From contig JAJYYH010000001.1 in the NCBI GenBank assembly GCA_021801255.1, forward strand, positions 54,925 to 118,924: a stretch of 64,000 bases of DNA, in the 5' to 3' direction. The translations under genes and the position numbers were made by a program. Under the pieces are notes generated by a model. The model made no database searches. It saw nothing but the letters and a program-made list of their open reading frames with translations, and was not told the origin of the DNA. Shown one piece after another: positions 1 to 7,995 of this stretch (position 1 is the stretch's first letter; every line of letters starts with the position of its first letter). Source of the DNA: Pseudomonadota bacterium. Its GTDB lineage: Bacteria; Pseudomonadota; Alphaproteobacteria; Acetobacterales; Acetobacteraceae.

Positions 1-1
1 G

Positions 2-775
2 CTTATCATCCCGAGGCTTGCCGTTTCTGTGCATGGATCGATCCAGCCCGAAAAACTCGCCGAGCTATTCAATGGCGCGGATGACGGCCTCCTCGCGAGA
101 TTTCTTTGGGTTTGGCCGCGCGTGTTGCCGTTCCGCCTATCGCGAGCCGCGCCGCCTACGCAATTCGCGATAGACGCTCTTGATCGGTTGCGCCTGCTCG
201 ATCTCCGGCCCGGTGAAGGAGATGCGCCGCCAAAGCCGATCTATGTGCCGTTGGCTGATGCTGCCCTGCCGGCGCTCGAAGCCTTCGCCCGCGACATGCA
301 GACCAAGCAAGAAGAGGCTGGGGGCCTGCTTCGATCAGCTTATGGGAAGGCGCGCGGCGTGGCGCTGCGCTTGTCGCTGGTGCTCGCTTTCCTGCGCTGG
401 TGCTCCGAGGAGGGTATGGCGCCGCCGCCGGCGGAGATTCCCGAGGGGGTTTTTCTCGACGCCTGCGACACCGTTTCGGATTACTTTCTGCCCATGGCCG
501 AGCGCGTCTATGGCGACGCCGCCGCATCTCCCGAGCAACGCGACGCCGCCACCCTGGCGCGATGGGTATGGAAAGTGCGTCCCGAGGCGGTTCACGTTCG
601 CACGATGCAGCGTGAAACGCGGCTTCCGGGCCTGGTGGAGGCCGCGCCTATCCATGCCGCATGCGCGCGGCTGATCGAGGCCGGCTGGCTCAAACCCCCG
701 GCCCGCGCCGGCATCCTTGGCCGTCCCGCCGCCCGCTATAGCGTCAATCCCGTGATCCTGGAGGCACCACGATGA
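2..775 (+). CDS. DUF3987-family protein, C-terminal part (5' end outside the window)
   Basis: The reading frame is open to the left edge of the window, so the gene is truncated there. An internal GTG at 29 is not a likely start, because the frame upstream reads straight into the same domain. The opening LAVSVHGSIQPEKL matches the late segment of DUF3987 proteins, which typically have a G-x-I-Q-P motif after the helicase or primase-like core. The remaining 250 residues are Ala/Arg-rich helices with a winged-helix-like end (WVWKVRPEAVHVRTMQRE). Such proteins are usual replication- or primase-associated genes of plasmids, phages and integrative elements. The stop overlaps the next start (ATGA). 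Family assignment is by motif recall and the biochemical role is unknown. Confidence 0.75.
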   Translation, partial: LIIPRLAVSVHGSIQPEKLAELFNGADDGLLARFLWVWPRVLPFRLSRAAPPTQFAIDALDRLRLLDLRPGEGDAPPKPIYVPLADAALPALEAFARDMQTKQEEAGGLLRSAYGKARGVALRLSLVLAFLRWCSEEGMAPPPAEIPEGVFLDACDTVSDYFLPMAERVYGDAAASPEQRDAATLARWVWKVRPEAVHVRTMQRETRLPGLVEAAPIHAACARLIEAGWLKPPARAGILGRPAARYSVNPVILEAPR

Positions 776-1542
776 CCCGGTGGAGCGCGAGATTCAGAGG
801 CGCCGGACATGAGGGCGCCGCCCAACCCTCGGTTGTGGTTTCGCCATCCCGTCCGCTGGCACTGGATGGCCATATCTCCGCTTATACCCCCCGTGACACA
901 ATTGACTCTATTGACACAAGTCAGGGTGCGGACGCCAGCAAGGGGGGTTTTGTCAATAGTGTCCATTGTGTCAAAGGGGGTATAGCCGAAGAAAAGGGGC
1001 GATCGGCCAATGCAGCGCCCATTTCTCTCCGCGCCAAAGATCAACCCAAGGTTGCGCCATGTGGCGCCCAAGATGGGGCTGTCCATAAATATGGAGAGTC
1101 TCATGTTCACGATTTGTTCACTGCGCATAAAGAGGGGTCTATAGAGGGTGACGGCTCCGATGAGGTGGAAGCCCTGGCGCGGGAACTGCTCGCCATCGCC
1201 GAACGCAACCCAGCAACGCGCATCCCCGATCCAGCGGCGGCGCTGATCTATTTCCGCTCCGAAGCCCGCCGCCGGCTCGAACTGATCGGCCGGCGGGCGC
1301 GCGATGCCACCGGCGGCGAGGATATCGAGCGAGCCGCGCTCATGGCCGAGGAACACGCCACCATGGCCAGCCCAGAGGCTCACAGTGCGGCCGTGGCTGC
1401 CCTGCTGCTCACCGCTGGTCCATTGGCCGGCGCCCCCGGCGCGCGGGCCTGTAGAGCCTGCGGGCGCGGTATCTGGTGCTCGTCAAGCTGGCGCGGATCG
1501 CCGCCGGATATCTGCTGGCAGTGCTCGCGGGTGACGCCATGA
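772..1542 (+). CDS. Hypothetical protein of the integrated element
   Basis: 256 aa, start coupled by ATGA to the DUF3987 gene and stop coupled by ATGA to the next gene, so it sits inside a real operon. The N-terminal 80 residues are low-complexity and encode the repetitive segment DTIDSIDTS, which reflects the DNA inverted repeat at 883-984. The C-terminal half (about 125-215) is a helical Ala/Arg/Glu region, ending in a Cys-rich tail (CRACGRG ... CWQC) that could bind zinc. I do not recognise a family. A tail of two CxxC-type pairs is compatible with a small zinc ribbon. Confidence 0.6.
   Translation: MTRWSARFRGAGHEGAAQPSVVVSPSRPLALDGHISAYTPRDTIDSIDTSQGADASKGGFVNSVHCVKGGIAEEKGRSANAAPISLRAKDQPKVAPCGAQDGAVHKYGESHVHDLFTAHKEGSIEGDGSDEVEALARELLAIAERNPATRIPDPAAALIYFRSEARRRLELIGRRARDATGGEDIERAALMAEEHATMASPEAHSAAVAALLLTAGPLAGAPGARACRACGRGIWCSSSWRGSPPDICWQCSRVTP
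883..984. repeat. 37-bp inverted repeat with 9-bp iterons, inside a gene
   Basis: The left arm 883-919 and right arm 948-984 are inverted copies matching at 32 of 37 positions, around a 28-nt loop. Each arm carries a 9-bp periodic unit of the form TGACnCwAT, three times per arm. It lies wholly within the coding region of the 772-1542 gene, where the unit translates as D-T/S-I in the left arm. Confidence 0.85.
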
Positions 1543-1781
1543 GCACGTCGCGGCTTTGCCGCCGATGCCGATTGCCGGCGCCGAGCCAATGTCTAGCCTG
1601 CGCGCTGGCGACGAACCCGCGTGGTGCCGAAACCCCGGCCGAAGCCGCCCGCCACCTGGCCGAGATGGCCGAGCGGATGCGGCCGGACTGGCAGCAACCC
1701 GAGCGATTTTTCGAAGCGAAATCGGCCTTGGTTGACGCCGCAAGGCGCCTGGCCGCAACCCTGAAAGGAACTGAACCATGA
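1539..1781 (+). CDS. Small cysteine-rich hypothetical protein
   Basis: 80 aa. I start it at the ATG at 1539, which overlaps the previous stop (ATGA), rather than at an upstream GTG. The N-terminus MSTSRLCRRCRLPAPSQCLAC holds two CxxC pairs spaced like a miniature zinc ribbon, followed by an amphipathic helical region (about 30-75). The end overlaps the next gene by ATGA. No family is recognised. Its position in a chain of coupled genes supports that it is translated. Confidence 0.6.
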   Translation: MSTSRLCRRCRLPAPSQCLACALATNPRGAETPAEAARHLAEMAERMRPDWQQPERFFEAKSALVDAARRLAATLKGTEP

Positions 1782-2281
1782 GCGATGAAACCCCGATGCC
1801 AGCAACGCCGCCTGAACCGGCTTACCGCGTGCCCAGCCACGGAAAAGGCCGCTTGCGGGTGATCCGCCCCGGCGAGAGTGGCAATCCTTCGGGCCTGAGC
1901 GGCCGATACGGCGAGGTTGTGCGCCTCGCACGCCAGGCCAGCCCGGAAGCGATGCGAGCCATGATCGAGATCATGCGCAACCCCGACGAGGAAACCCGCG
2001 CCAGGATTGTCGCGATCGAAGGGATTTTGAACCGCGCCTTCGGACGCCCGCGCGAGATGCAGCCCGATGCCCCGGCGCCGCTGGTGGACGTGAACCGCAT
2101 GAGCGAGGTGCAGTTGGGGTTGCTGATCGAGGCCCTGCGCTTGGCGAAAGCGGCCCGCTCGACTACGCCGCCGGCCGAGCCGCAGCCCGAGGGTGAGCCC
2201 GAGCCGCCTGCGGTTTCGCCGCCGCGCTCTGGGCCGCTCGATGTCCCGAGCCATGTCACCCCCCCGATCGCGACGCCATGA
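1778..2281 (+). CDS. DUF5681-domain protein
   Basis: 167 aa. Residues about 27-42 (RVIRPGESGNPSGLSGRY) carry the R-P-G-x-S-G-N-P-x-G signature of DUF5681, a domain common in phage and integrative-element proteins of alphaproteobacteria and often near terminase genes. A helical middle (45-125) follows. The last 35 residues are Pro/Glu-rich and probably disordered. It starts at an ATGA overlap with the gene before. Function is not established; a role in DNA packaging or DNA binding is inference from the usual company of the family. Confidence 0.7.
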   Translation: MSDETPMPATPPEPAYRVPSHGKGRLRVIRPGESGNPSGLSGRYGEVVRLARQASPEAMRAMIEIMRNPDEETRARIVAIEGILNRAFGRPREMQPDAPAPLVDVNRMSEVQLGLLIEALRLAKAARSTTPPAEPQPEGEPEPPAVSPPRSGPLDVPSHVTPPIATP

Positions 2282-2362
2282 CTCCGAGCACCTGCTTTGG
2301 GGTCTGCGGTTCTGCGCGTGAAAGTGGCCGCAATCCGCCGTTCATTGCGGCATTTACCGCGC

Positions 2363-2384
2363 CACGGGTAACGCACGGGTAACG
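2363..2384. repeat. 11-bp perfect tandem duplication
   Basis: The unit CACGGGTAACG occurs twice with no gap (2363-2373 and 2374-2384). With only two copies it could be a replication slippage product or a binding site pair. Confidence 0.8.
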
Positions 2385-2490
2385 CGGCGGCTTGTGTTCC
2401 GCTTTTGTTCACGGCCGAGCAGGTGAAAAGCGGCGGGTTTGGCGGTTTGGTTTTCCAGAACCGTTCCGCCAAAAGCGGACGCTAAGGTAT

Positions 2491-2496
2491 TATAAT
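2491..2496 (+). promoter_or_regulatory. Consensus -10 box (TATAAT)
   Basis: A perfect TATAAT stands out in a GC-rich region about 115 nt before the next start codon. No good -35 hexamer is seen 16-18 nt upstream, so an activator or an extended element may be needed. Transcription from here would place the 2549-2591 hairpin in the leader RNA. Confidence 0.4.
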
Positions 2497-2548
2497 GATT
2501 GCAGCGAGGGGTGTTTTCGAGTAGCTTACTCACGGTGCTCAGCCGCCC

Positions 2549-2591
2549 CGCGCGGGGGTTTCGGGTAGTCGCTCTACCCGGCCCCCGCGCG
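2549..2591 (+). promoter_or_regulatory. Strong leader hairpin before small-gene operon
   Basis: An outer stem of 10 perfect GC-rich pairs (2549-2558 with 2582-2591) and an inner stem of 7 pairs (2562-2568 with 2574-2580) enclose a 5-nt loop. It ends 20 nt before the start codon at 2612, next to the ribosome binding site GAAAGGAA. There is no T-run, so it is not a simple terminator. It could control translation or protect the RNA end. Confidence 0.6.
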
Positions 2592-2611
2592 TCACCGAAA
2601 GGAACCCGCGA

Positions 2612-2809
2612 ATGTCCGATCCTGGCCAGCCTGCCACGCCCGGCCGCCCTGGGCGTCCTGGGCGCCGTCCTGGCGTGGCATGGACGGGCAGGCGCGCATT
2701 GGCCGAGGCGGCGGTCCTGGACGGCGCCGCGACGCTGCTGCGCGAAGCCGCGCGTCGGCTGGCCGAGCTGGCCGGCGAGGCCCCCCGCGCTACGAACGAA
2801 GGACGATGA
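2612..2809 (+). CDS. Small basic hypothetical protein
   Basis: 65 aa, with a good ribosome binding site (GAAAGGAA, about 8 nt upstream). The first 25 residues are Gly/Pro/Arg-rich and basic, and the rest forms an Ala/Leu/Arg amphipathic helix (ALAEAAVLDGAATLLREAAR). No family recognised. It is first in a chain of closely packed genes extending to 4232. A long overlapping frame from 2499 was not chosen because it has no ribosome binding site at its start. Confidence 0.5.
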   Translation: MSDPGQPATPGRPGRPGRRPGVAWTGRRALAEAAVLDGAATLLREAARRLAELAGEAPRATNEGR

Positions 2810-2810
2810 A

Positions 2811-3059
2811 ATGGCCGAGCAAAAACCTGTTAGCGAGATGACGCGGGCAGAATTTGCCGCAGCGAAAAGACAGCTTTCATTGAACGCCGCTGCTGAAGCG
2901 CGGCGAGAGATGAACGCTGCGGCGGACGCGCGGATAACGGCACGGTTCGAGGACGGAAGCGCTCGCGCGGCGGCCGATCGGCTGCGGTATGTGCGAGCCC
3001 GCATCGCGCGCGAACTGGTCGAGATGGCTTCCGCGCGGCCCAAGGATTCGGCGCCATGA
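2811..3059 (+). CDS. Hypothetical helical protein
   Basis: 82 aa, starting at the ATG at 2811 just after the previous stop, with GAAGGA as ribosome binding site. The sequence is strongly helical with heptad-like Ala/Arg/Glu content (MTRAEFAAAKRQLSLNAAAE), a feature of small phage or plasmid accessory proteins. The end overlaps the next gene by ATGA. No family recognised. Confidence 0.5.
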   Translation: MAEQKPVSEMTRAEFAAAKRQLSLNAAAEARREMNAAADARITARFEDGSARAAADRLRYVRARIARELVEMASARPKDSAP

Positions 3060-3238
3060 CGAAAGACGGCATCCATTCGCCGCGCGCGATCGCGAGGACG
3101 CCCGCCTACAGGCACGCGCTCGCAACGGGACACGCCGACGTTGCACGGCCGCCAAGTGTCCCGCATGGCAAGCCTGGCACGGCCATCCACACATTGCCGC
3201 CCTCATTCCTGCCTGAGCCGAGGAAAAATCCAAAATGA
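3056..3238 (+). CDS. Hypothetical short protein
   Basis: 60 aa, coupled by ATGA both to the gene before (3056-3059) and to the gene after (3235-3238). Composition is His/Pro/Arg-rich with little predicted structure. The double coupling is the main argument that it is translated. Without it I would not call the frame. Confidence 0.4.
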   Translation: MTKDGIHSPRAIARTPAYRHALATGHADVARPPSVPHGKPGTAIHTLPPSFLPEPRKNPK

Positions 3239-3870
3239 TCGACGCAAGCCCGAGCGCGCTTTCGGCCCTTTACGACGAAACCATCGCCGCCGCCGGACGC
3301 GAGCGAGCGGTGCAGGCGGTGGCAGCGCAGCAGCGCCACGCGGCCCGCGTCCGGGCTGCCAAAGCCGCCGTGCTGGCGTTGGAAGCCCAGATCGAGGCTG
3401 CGGTTATTGCGGTTGCTGATGGCGCGCCGCCCGCGTTGCTGGCCGATCTCGGGGCGCGGGTGGCGCAAGCCAAGGCGGAGCTTGGAGCGTTGGAGGCCGC
3501 TGCCGCGCTGCACGCCGAGCGCGCGATCGCGGCGCGCGATGAGGTTGAGCGCGCGACACACAATGCCGCTGCGGCGATCGCAAATTTCGCTGCCGATGCG
3601 TTGCTCGACTCGGCGGTGCGCATCGAGCGTGCTGATGCAGAAAAAAAGGCCGCCGTCTCCGACTACGAGGCCGGCTTGCGGGCGCTCGCCTATGCCTCGA
3701 GCCGGGGGTGGAAGCAAAGGCCTAATGTGCGCGGCGGGCTGAGGCTGTCCAAACGGGCGCCAAGGCCCGAGGAAACCGAAATTCAGGAATATCCGAAACC
3801 AGCGATGATGCGCGCGACTCTGATTGAGATGGGCGCGTTGTCGGAACAGCCGACGGAATCGAAACAATGA
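3235..3870 (+). CDS. Coiled-coil hypothetical protein
   Basis: 211 aa. Residues about 15-150 are an almost uninterrupted Ala-rich helix with heptad spacing, predicted coiled coil. The last 50 residues are basic and Pro-rich. It is coupled by ATGA to both neighbours. Long Ala-rich coiled coils are seen among phage structural or scaffold proteins, but nothing here identifies the family, so structural function is a guess. Confidence 0.55.
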   Translation: MIDASPSALSALYDETIAAAGRERAVQAVAAQQRHAARVRAAKAAVLALEAQIEAAVIAVADGAPPALLADLGARVAQAKAELGALEAAAALHAERAIAARDEVERATHNAAAAIANFAADALLDSAVRIERADAEKKAAVSDYEAGLRALAYASSRGWKQRPNVRGGLRLSKRAPRPEETEIQEYPKPAMMRATLIEMGALSEQPTESKQ

Positions 3871-4232
3871 GCGGCCAACAAACCCTCGCGACGCAGACGA
3901 CATGGACACCTGCCGGAACCACCGGCCAGCTTGCGTTGTCCCCCCCGCAGTCTCAGGCTGTCCTGCCAGCGGTTGATTCGAGTAACACGGCCATGGTGGT
4001 CACGAACGGCTCCAGCGGCCCGCTCTACGTCATGTTCGGCACCGGTGGTGCCGTGACAGCCAGCCCGGCACTGGCCGGCTGCTTCATTGTCCCGGCCGGC
4101 GCGACGGCTGTTGTCCCCGATTCGTTCTCGCCTGGAACCGCCACGATTGCGGCCATTTGGAGTGGCGGCGGCGGGGTGGTGTCGATCACACGCGGCACGA
4201 TGACGGCGGCTAGTGTGGTGGCGCGCGGCTGA
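3867..4232 (+). CDS. Hypothetical phage-like beta protein
   Basis: 121 aa, coupled by ATGA to the coiled-coil gene. The composition (Thr, Ser, Gly, Val, Ala) and alternating hydrophobic pattern suggest a beta-sandwich, as in small virion decoration or tail-related proteins (for example AMVVTNGSSGPLYVMFGTGG). It is the last intact gene before the ParB-like remnant and the tRNA. No family is recognised and the virion idea is inference from composition only. Confidence 0.5.
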   Translation: MSGQQTLATQTTWTPAGTTGQLALSPPQSQAVLPAVDSSNTAMVVTNGSSGPLYVMFGTGGAVTASPALAGCFIVPAGATAVVPDSFSPGTATIAAIWSGGGGVVSITRGTMTAASVVARG

Positions 4233-4269
4233 TCGTGCGGCGCCATCCCGGCACGATGCCAGCGCTTCC

Positions 4270-4455
4270 GCCAGCGTGCGCATCGGCGAGCTGGTGCGAG
4301 AGTTGGATAAGGCGCAGCGCGAAGGGCCGGCAGGGGAATATAAACTTCCCAACGCTGGGAAGTCTAAAGCCGATGCCATCACCGATGCCGGCCTAAGCCG
4401 CTCGCAGGCATATCGCGCCCGGACAGTGACGCGCATCGCTATCCATTGCGGATAG
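4270..4455 (+). pseudogene. ParB-like or phage DNA-binding protein remnant
   Basis: An open frame without a plausible start reads RIGELVRELDKAQ, then AGKSKADAITDAGLSRSQAYR. This resembles the segment of ParB-like and phage proteins that pairs an R-x-G-E-L/M helix with a D-x-G-(I/L)-S helix-turn-helix motif. It then breaks off (RTVTRIAIHCG) without the rest of the domain. It begins inside the end of the previous gene in a different frame. I read it as a truncated remnant left by deletion at the element edge. Confidence 0.5.
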
Positions 4456-4672
4456 CTAACGGAGCTATCGGAGCTATCGGCAAGGGGGTGGCGCGTGAAA
4501 ACGCCGCCCCTCGATCGCTGGTGACGGGGATCACGCTTCCGCGAGGCTAGAGACCCGGAAACCGCTCTTGGCTCACCCCGGCATGGCCTGGCAGCGCAGG
4601 GCGTGGTATCCATTTGGTATGCGGAGGCATATTTGCGCCAGCGTATCGACGGAATAACCCATTGATATTGCT
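4456..4672. other. Element edge, no gene
   Basis: 217 bp between the ParB-like remnant and tRNA-Arg. It contains a 9-bp tandem repeat (GGAGCTATC at 4461-4469 and 4470-4478) with an inverted partner GATAGCT at 4451-4457. A short open frame without a start (ending near 4665) is not recognised. If the element integrated at the tRNA, the crossover core would be at or next to its right edge. Confidence 0.5.
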
Positions 4673-4749
4673 TGGCGCGCCCGAAGAGATTCGAACTCCT
4701 AACCCCCAGATCCGTAGTCTGGTGCTCTATCCAATTGAGCTACGGGCGC
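4673..4749 (-). tRNA. tRNA-Arg (anticodon ACG)
   Basis: Read on the minus strand, the 7-bp acceptor stem GCGCCCG/CGGGCGC, D-arm GCTC/GAGC, anticodon stem CCAGA/TCTGG with loop CTACGGA, T-arm with TTCGAAT and an encoded CCA end all form. Loop position 34-36 is ACG, read as ICG after deamination, decoding CGN arginine codons. The mobile element lies directly beyond its 3' end, the side where site-specific integrases usually insert. Confidence 0.95.
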
Positions 4750-4760
4750 CGTGACGCGGG

Positions 4761-4789
4761 GTTTAGCCTATCGTTGGCCGCCAGCGCAA
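4761..4789 (-). promoter_or_regulatory. Probable tRNA-Arg promoter
   Basis: On the minus strand, TTGCGC (4784-4789) and CTAAAC (4761-4766) are separated by 17 nt and end 11 nt before the tRNA 5' end. The layout resembles the other promoters noted in this window. Confidence 0.45.
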
Positions 4790-4822
4790 GGGCGGTCGTT
4801 CTTGCCGCAAGCGATAAAAGGG

Positions 4823-5935
4823 TCAGGCACCGAGTTTGTCGAGCTCCCGCACCACCGCCTCACCCATCACCTGCGTGCTCACCTTAGCGCAATGCTTGGC
4901 CATGATATCGGCGGTGCGCAGGCCGCTTGCCAGCACCGTGGTACAGGCGTTCTCGATCAGCCGCGCCTCATCATCCATGGCAAAGGAATAGCGCAGCAGC
5001 ATCGCGAAACTCAGAATCTGCGCGAGTGGGTTGGCGATGCCCTTGCCGGCGATATCGGGCGCGCTGCCGTGGATCGGCTCGTAGAGCGCGTGGCGCCGCC
5101 CGCTCCCGTCGAGCCCGCCGATCGTAGCCGAGGGCAGCATGCCGAGGCTTCCCGTCAGCATCGAGGCGAGATCGGAGAGCAGATCACCAAAGAGATTGGT
5201 GGTGACGATGACATCAAACTGGCGCGGATTGCGCACCAACTGCATCGCGCAGTTATCGGCATACATATGTGTCAATTCGACATCGGCGAATTCGCGCTGA
5301 TGCAGTGCGGTGACGACCTGGCGCCACAACAGGCCGGTTTCCATCACGTTCGCTTTCTCGACGCTGCACACGCGGCGCTGGCGTTTGCGTGCGAGATCGA
5401 AGGCAACGCGAGCCACCCGCTCGATCTCGTCGGTGGTGTAGACTTCCGTGTTGATGGCGCGCTGTTTGCCGTTGGCGAGCGTCTCGATGCCACGCGGTTC
5501 GCCGAAATAGATGCCCCCTGTGCTCTCGCGCACGATCATCAGGTCAAGCCCGCGTATCACCTCCGCTTTCAGCGTGCTCGCTTCGACTAATGGGTCGAAC
5601 ACCACCGCCGGGCGAAGATTGGCGAACAGGCCAAGTTCGCGGCGCAGCGTGAGAATGGCGATCTCAGGGCGCATATCGAAGCCGAGTTTGTCCCATTTCG
5701 GCCCGCCCACCGAGCCGAACAGCACCGCATCGACGCTTTTAGCCTTTTCCACGGTTTCAGGAGAGATCGGCGTGCCACGCGCATCGATCGCGGCGCCGCC
5801 GACGAGGTCATCGGAAATTTCGAAGCGCACGCCGCGCCGGCGCTCCATCCAGTCGATCACCCGCCAGACCTCGTGCATGACCTCGGGCCCGATGCCATCA
5901 CCCGGCAGGACAAGCAGTTGTTTATTGGCGGACAT
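4823..5935 (-). CDS. leuB: 3-isopropylmalate dehydrogenase
   Basis: 370 aa, the usual length. It oxidises and decarboxylates 3-isopropylmalate with NAD+, the third step of leucine synthesis. Visible marks are the N-terminal [13 protein letters not shown], the substrate region [12 protein letters not shown], the [13 protein letters not shown] stretch, the metal-binding [11 protein letters not shown] and the NAD loop [16 protein letters not shown] chose the ATG at 5935 because AAGGAA lies upstream, rather than longer in-frame extensions that run into leuD. It lies 13 bp downstream of leuD in the same direction. leuA is not in the window. Confidence 0.97.
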   Translation of the reverse strand: MSANKQLLVLPGDGIGPEVMHEVWRVIDWMERRRGVRFEISDDLVGGAAIDARGTPISPETVEKAKSVDAVLFGSVGGPKWDKLGFDMRPEIAILTLRRELGLFANLRPAVVFDPLVEASTLKAEVIRGLDLMIVRESTGGIYFGEPRGIETLANGKQRAINTEVYTTDEIERVARVAFDLARKRQRRVCSVEKANVMETGLLWRQVVTALHQREFADVELTHMYADNCAMQLVRNPRQFDVIVTTNLFGDLLSDLASMLTGSLGMLPSATIGGLDGSGRRHALYEPIHGSAPDIAGKGIANPLAQILSFAMLLRYSFAMDDEARLIENACTTVLASGLRTADIMAKHCAKVSTQVMGEAVVRELDKLGA

Positions 5936-5948
5936 GGAAATTTCCTTG

Positions 5949-6575
5949 CTAAACTGGTGCGATTGCCGGCAGCCAGGGCTGCGCCGCGCGCCGCGCCTCC
6001 TCGAAGCTCGTGATGCGGGCTTCGTGCCGCAGGGTCTGGCCGATATCATCGAGACCGTTGAGCAGAGAATGTTTGCGGAACGGATTGATATCAAAATAAA
6101 TTTCTTCGCCGTTCGGCCGCACCACCACTTGGCGCGCGAGATCGATGGTGAGCCGCGCATTGTCGCCCTGGCTCGCATCCCCGATCAAGGTGTCGATCAC
6201 CGCGCGTGGCAGGCGGATCGGCAGGATGCCGTTCTTGAAGCAATTGTTGTAGAAAATATCAGCGAAGTCAGGCGCGATCACGGCGCGGATGCCAAAATCG
6301 AGGAGTGCCCAGGGCGCGTGCTCGCGGGACGAGCCGCAGCCGAAATTCTCATGTGCGATCAGAATTTGGGCGCGCCGGTAGGGCTCGCGGTTCAGCACGA
6401 AATCCGCACGCTCGCGGCCTTCCACGTCATAGCGCAGCGTGTCGAACAGATGCACACCCAAGCCGCTACGGCGGATGGTTTTCAGGAAACGCGCTGGAAT
6501 GATCTTGTCGGTATCGACATTGGCGAGCGGCAAGGGGGCCGCGATGGCGGTGAGCGTGGTGAATTTTTCCATCAT
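5949..6575 (-). CDS. leuD: 3-isopropylmalate dehydratase small subunit
   Basis: 208 aa. With LeuC it forms isopropylmalate isomerase, which converts 2- to 3-isopropylmalate. The swivel-domain motifs are present: [16 protein letters not shown] near the N-terminus and the catalytic-loop [17 protein letters not shown] around residues 75-90. The start ATG overlaps the leuC stop, so the two subunits are translationally coupled, as fits a heterodimer. A second ATG follows immediately (MMEKF), and either could be used. Confidence 0.96.
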   Translation of the reverse strand: MMEKFTTLTAIAAPLPLANVDTDKIIPARFLKTIRRSGLGVHLFDTLRYDVEGRERADFVLNREPYRRAQILIAHENFGCGSSREHAPWALLDFGIRAVIAPDFADIFYNNCFKNGILPIRLPRAVIDTLIGDASQGDNARLTIDLARQVVVRPNGEEIYFDINPFRKHSLLNGLDDIGQTLRHEARITSFEEARRAAQPWLPAIAPV

Positions 6576-7984
6576 AAGAACTCCCGGACATCGGCGAGCC
6601 TTCCGGTGATCGCGGCGGCAGCCGCCATGGCCGGCGAGACCAGATGGGTGCGTCCGCCCGGCCCCTGGCGGCCCTCGAAATTGCGGTTCGAAGTGCTCGC
6701 CGAGCGCTGGCCGGGGGCGAGCTTGTCGGGGTTCATCCCGAGACACATCGAGCAGCCGGGCTCGCGCCACTCGAAGCCGGCATCGAGAAGGACACGATCG
6801 AGCCCCTCCGCCTCGGCCTGTTTTTTCACCAGGCCGGAGCCCGGCACCACCAGTGCGCGCACATTGGCTGCCACCCGACGCCCTTTGGCGATGGCGGCAG
6901 CGGCGCGGATATCCTCGATGCGGCCATTGGTGCAACTGCCGATGAAGACAACATCGATCGCAACCTCAGCCAATTTCTGCCCCGGCGCGAGGCCCATATA
7001 GGCGAGCATGCGCGACAGTTGCGCTCGCTTCGCACCATCCGGCTCGGCCTTCGGATCAGGCACCGCGCCGGTGATCGGCGCCACCGTCTCGGGGCTGGTG
7101 CCCCAGGTGACCATCGGCGCGATCTCTGAGGCATTCAGCCGCACCACCTTGTCGAATGGCGCGCCCGGGTCGGAGGCGAGGCTCCGCCAATAGGTGCAGG
7201 CGCGGGCGAAATTTTCACCCCGCGGCGCGTAGGGCCGGCCTGCGATCCAGGTGAAAGTGGTTTCATCCGGCGCGATCAGCCCGGCGCGCGCGCCCGCCTC
7301 GATCGACATGTTGCACACCGTCATGCGCCCCGCCATATCGAGTTCGCGCACCGCTTCGCCGGCATATTCAATGACATGGCCGGTGCCGCCGGCAGTGCCG
7401 ATGCACCCGATGATGGCAAGGATCAGATCCTTCGCCGTCGTGCCAGGCGGCAGCCGTCCGGAAACCTCAATCAGCATGTTTTGAGCCGGCTGCTGCAACA
7501 ATGTCTGGGTCGCCAGCACATGCTCGACCTCGGAGGTGCCAATGCCGAAGGCGAGCGCGCCCAACGCGCCATGCGTCGAGGTATGGCTATCGCCGCAAAC
7601 CACGGTCATGCCGGGCAGGATGATGCCTTGCTCGGGGCCGATGACATGGACGATCCCCTGACGTTCATCGAGGAGTGGAAAATAGGGCACACCAAATTCG
7701 GCGACATTCTTCTCCAGCGTTTCAACCTGGATGCGGCTTTCTTCCTCGCTGATGCCTGCTCGGCGATCCGAGGTCGGCACATTATGATCGACCACCGCGA
7801 TTGTCGCTTCCGGGCGGCGCACGGCGCGGCCCGCGGCGCGCAGCCCCTCGAAAGCCTGCGGGCTGGTCACCTCATGGACAAGATGGCGGTCGATATAGAG
7901 GATGCAGGTGCCGTCCGGAAGCCGCTCGACCACATGGGCGTCCCAGATCTTGTCGAACAGGGTGCGGGGTTTGGCTCCGGACAT
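6572..7984 (-). CDS. leuC: 3-isopropylmalate dehydratase large subunit
   Basis: 470 aa, typical of the aconitase-type large subunit. It holds the [4Fe-4S] cluster: the cysteines are visible in [12 protein letters not shown] (about residue 348) and in [12 protein letters not shown] (about 408-413). The N-terminal [12 protein letters not shown] and the [12 protein letters not shown] motif are standard. It overlaps leuD and lies 11 bp downstream of rplS on the same strand, so leucine genes may be cotranscribed with the ribosomal cluster upstream. Confidence 0.97.
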   Translation of the reverse strand: MSGAKPRTLFDKIWDAHVVERLPDGTCILYIDRHLVHEVTSPQAFEGLRAAGRAVRRPEATIAVVDHNVPTSDRRAGISEEESRIQVETLEKNVAEFGVPYFPLLDERQGIVHVIGPEQGIILPGMTVVCGDSHTSTHGALGALAFGIGTSEVEHVLATQTLLQQPAQNMLIEVSGRLPPGTTAKDLILAIIGCIGTAGGTGHVIEYAGEAVRELDMAGRMTVCNMSIEAGARAGLIAPDETTFTWIAGRPYAPRGENFARACTYWRSLASDPGAPFDKVVRLNASEIAPMVTWGTSPETVAPITGAVPDPKAEPDGAKRAQLSRMLAYMGLAPGQKLAEVAIDVVFIGSCTNGRIEDIRAAAAIAKGRRVAANVRALVVPGSGLVKKQAEAEGLDRVLLDAGFEWREPGCSMCLGMNPDKLAPGQRSASTSNRNFEGRQGPGGRTHLVSPAMAAAAAITGRLADVREFL

Positions 7985-7995
7985 GCGCTTTTCCT

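Larger units (their letters stand above)
2282..2611. other. 330-bp gene-free stretch with promoter-like box and hairpin
   Basis: No convincing gene lies here. It contains an 11-bp perfect tandem duplication, a consensus TATAAT box, and a long hairpin just before the next gene. These are listed separately. It separates the DUF3987/DUF5681 operon from a second run of small genes, and looks like the regulatory region of the second run. Confidence 0.6.

Noticed and set aside
1822..2472. 216-aa minus-strand frame opposite the DUF5681 gene
   Set aside because: It covers the DUF5681 gene in antisense and its start region is in the repeat-rich spacer. No family seen.
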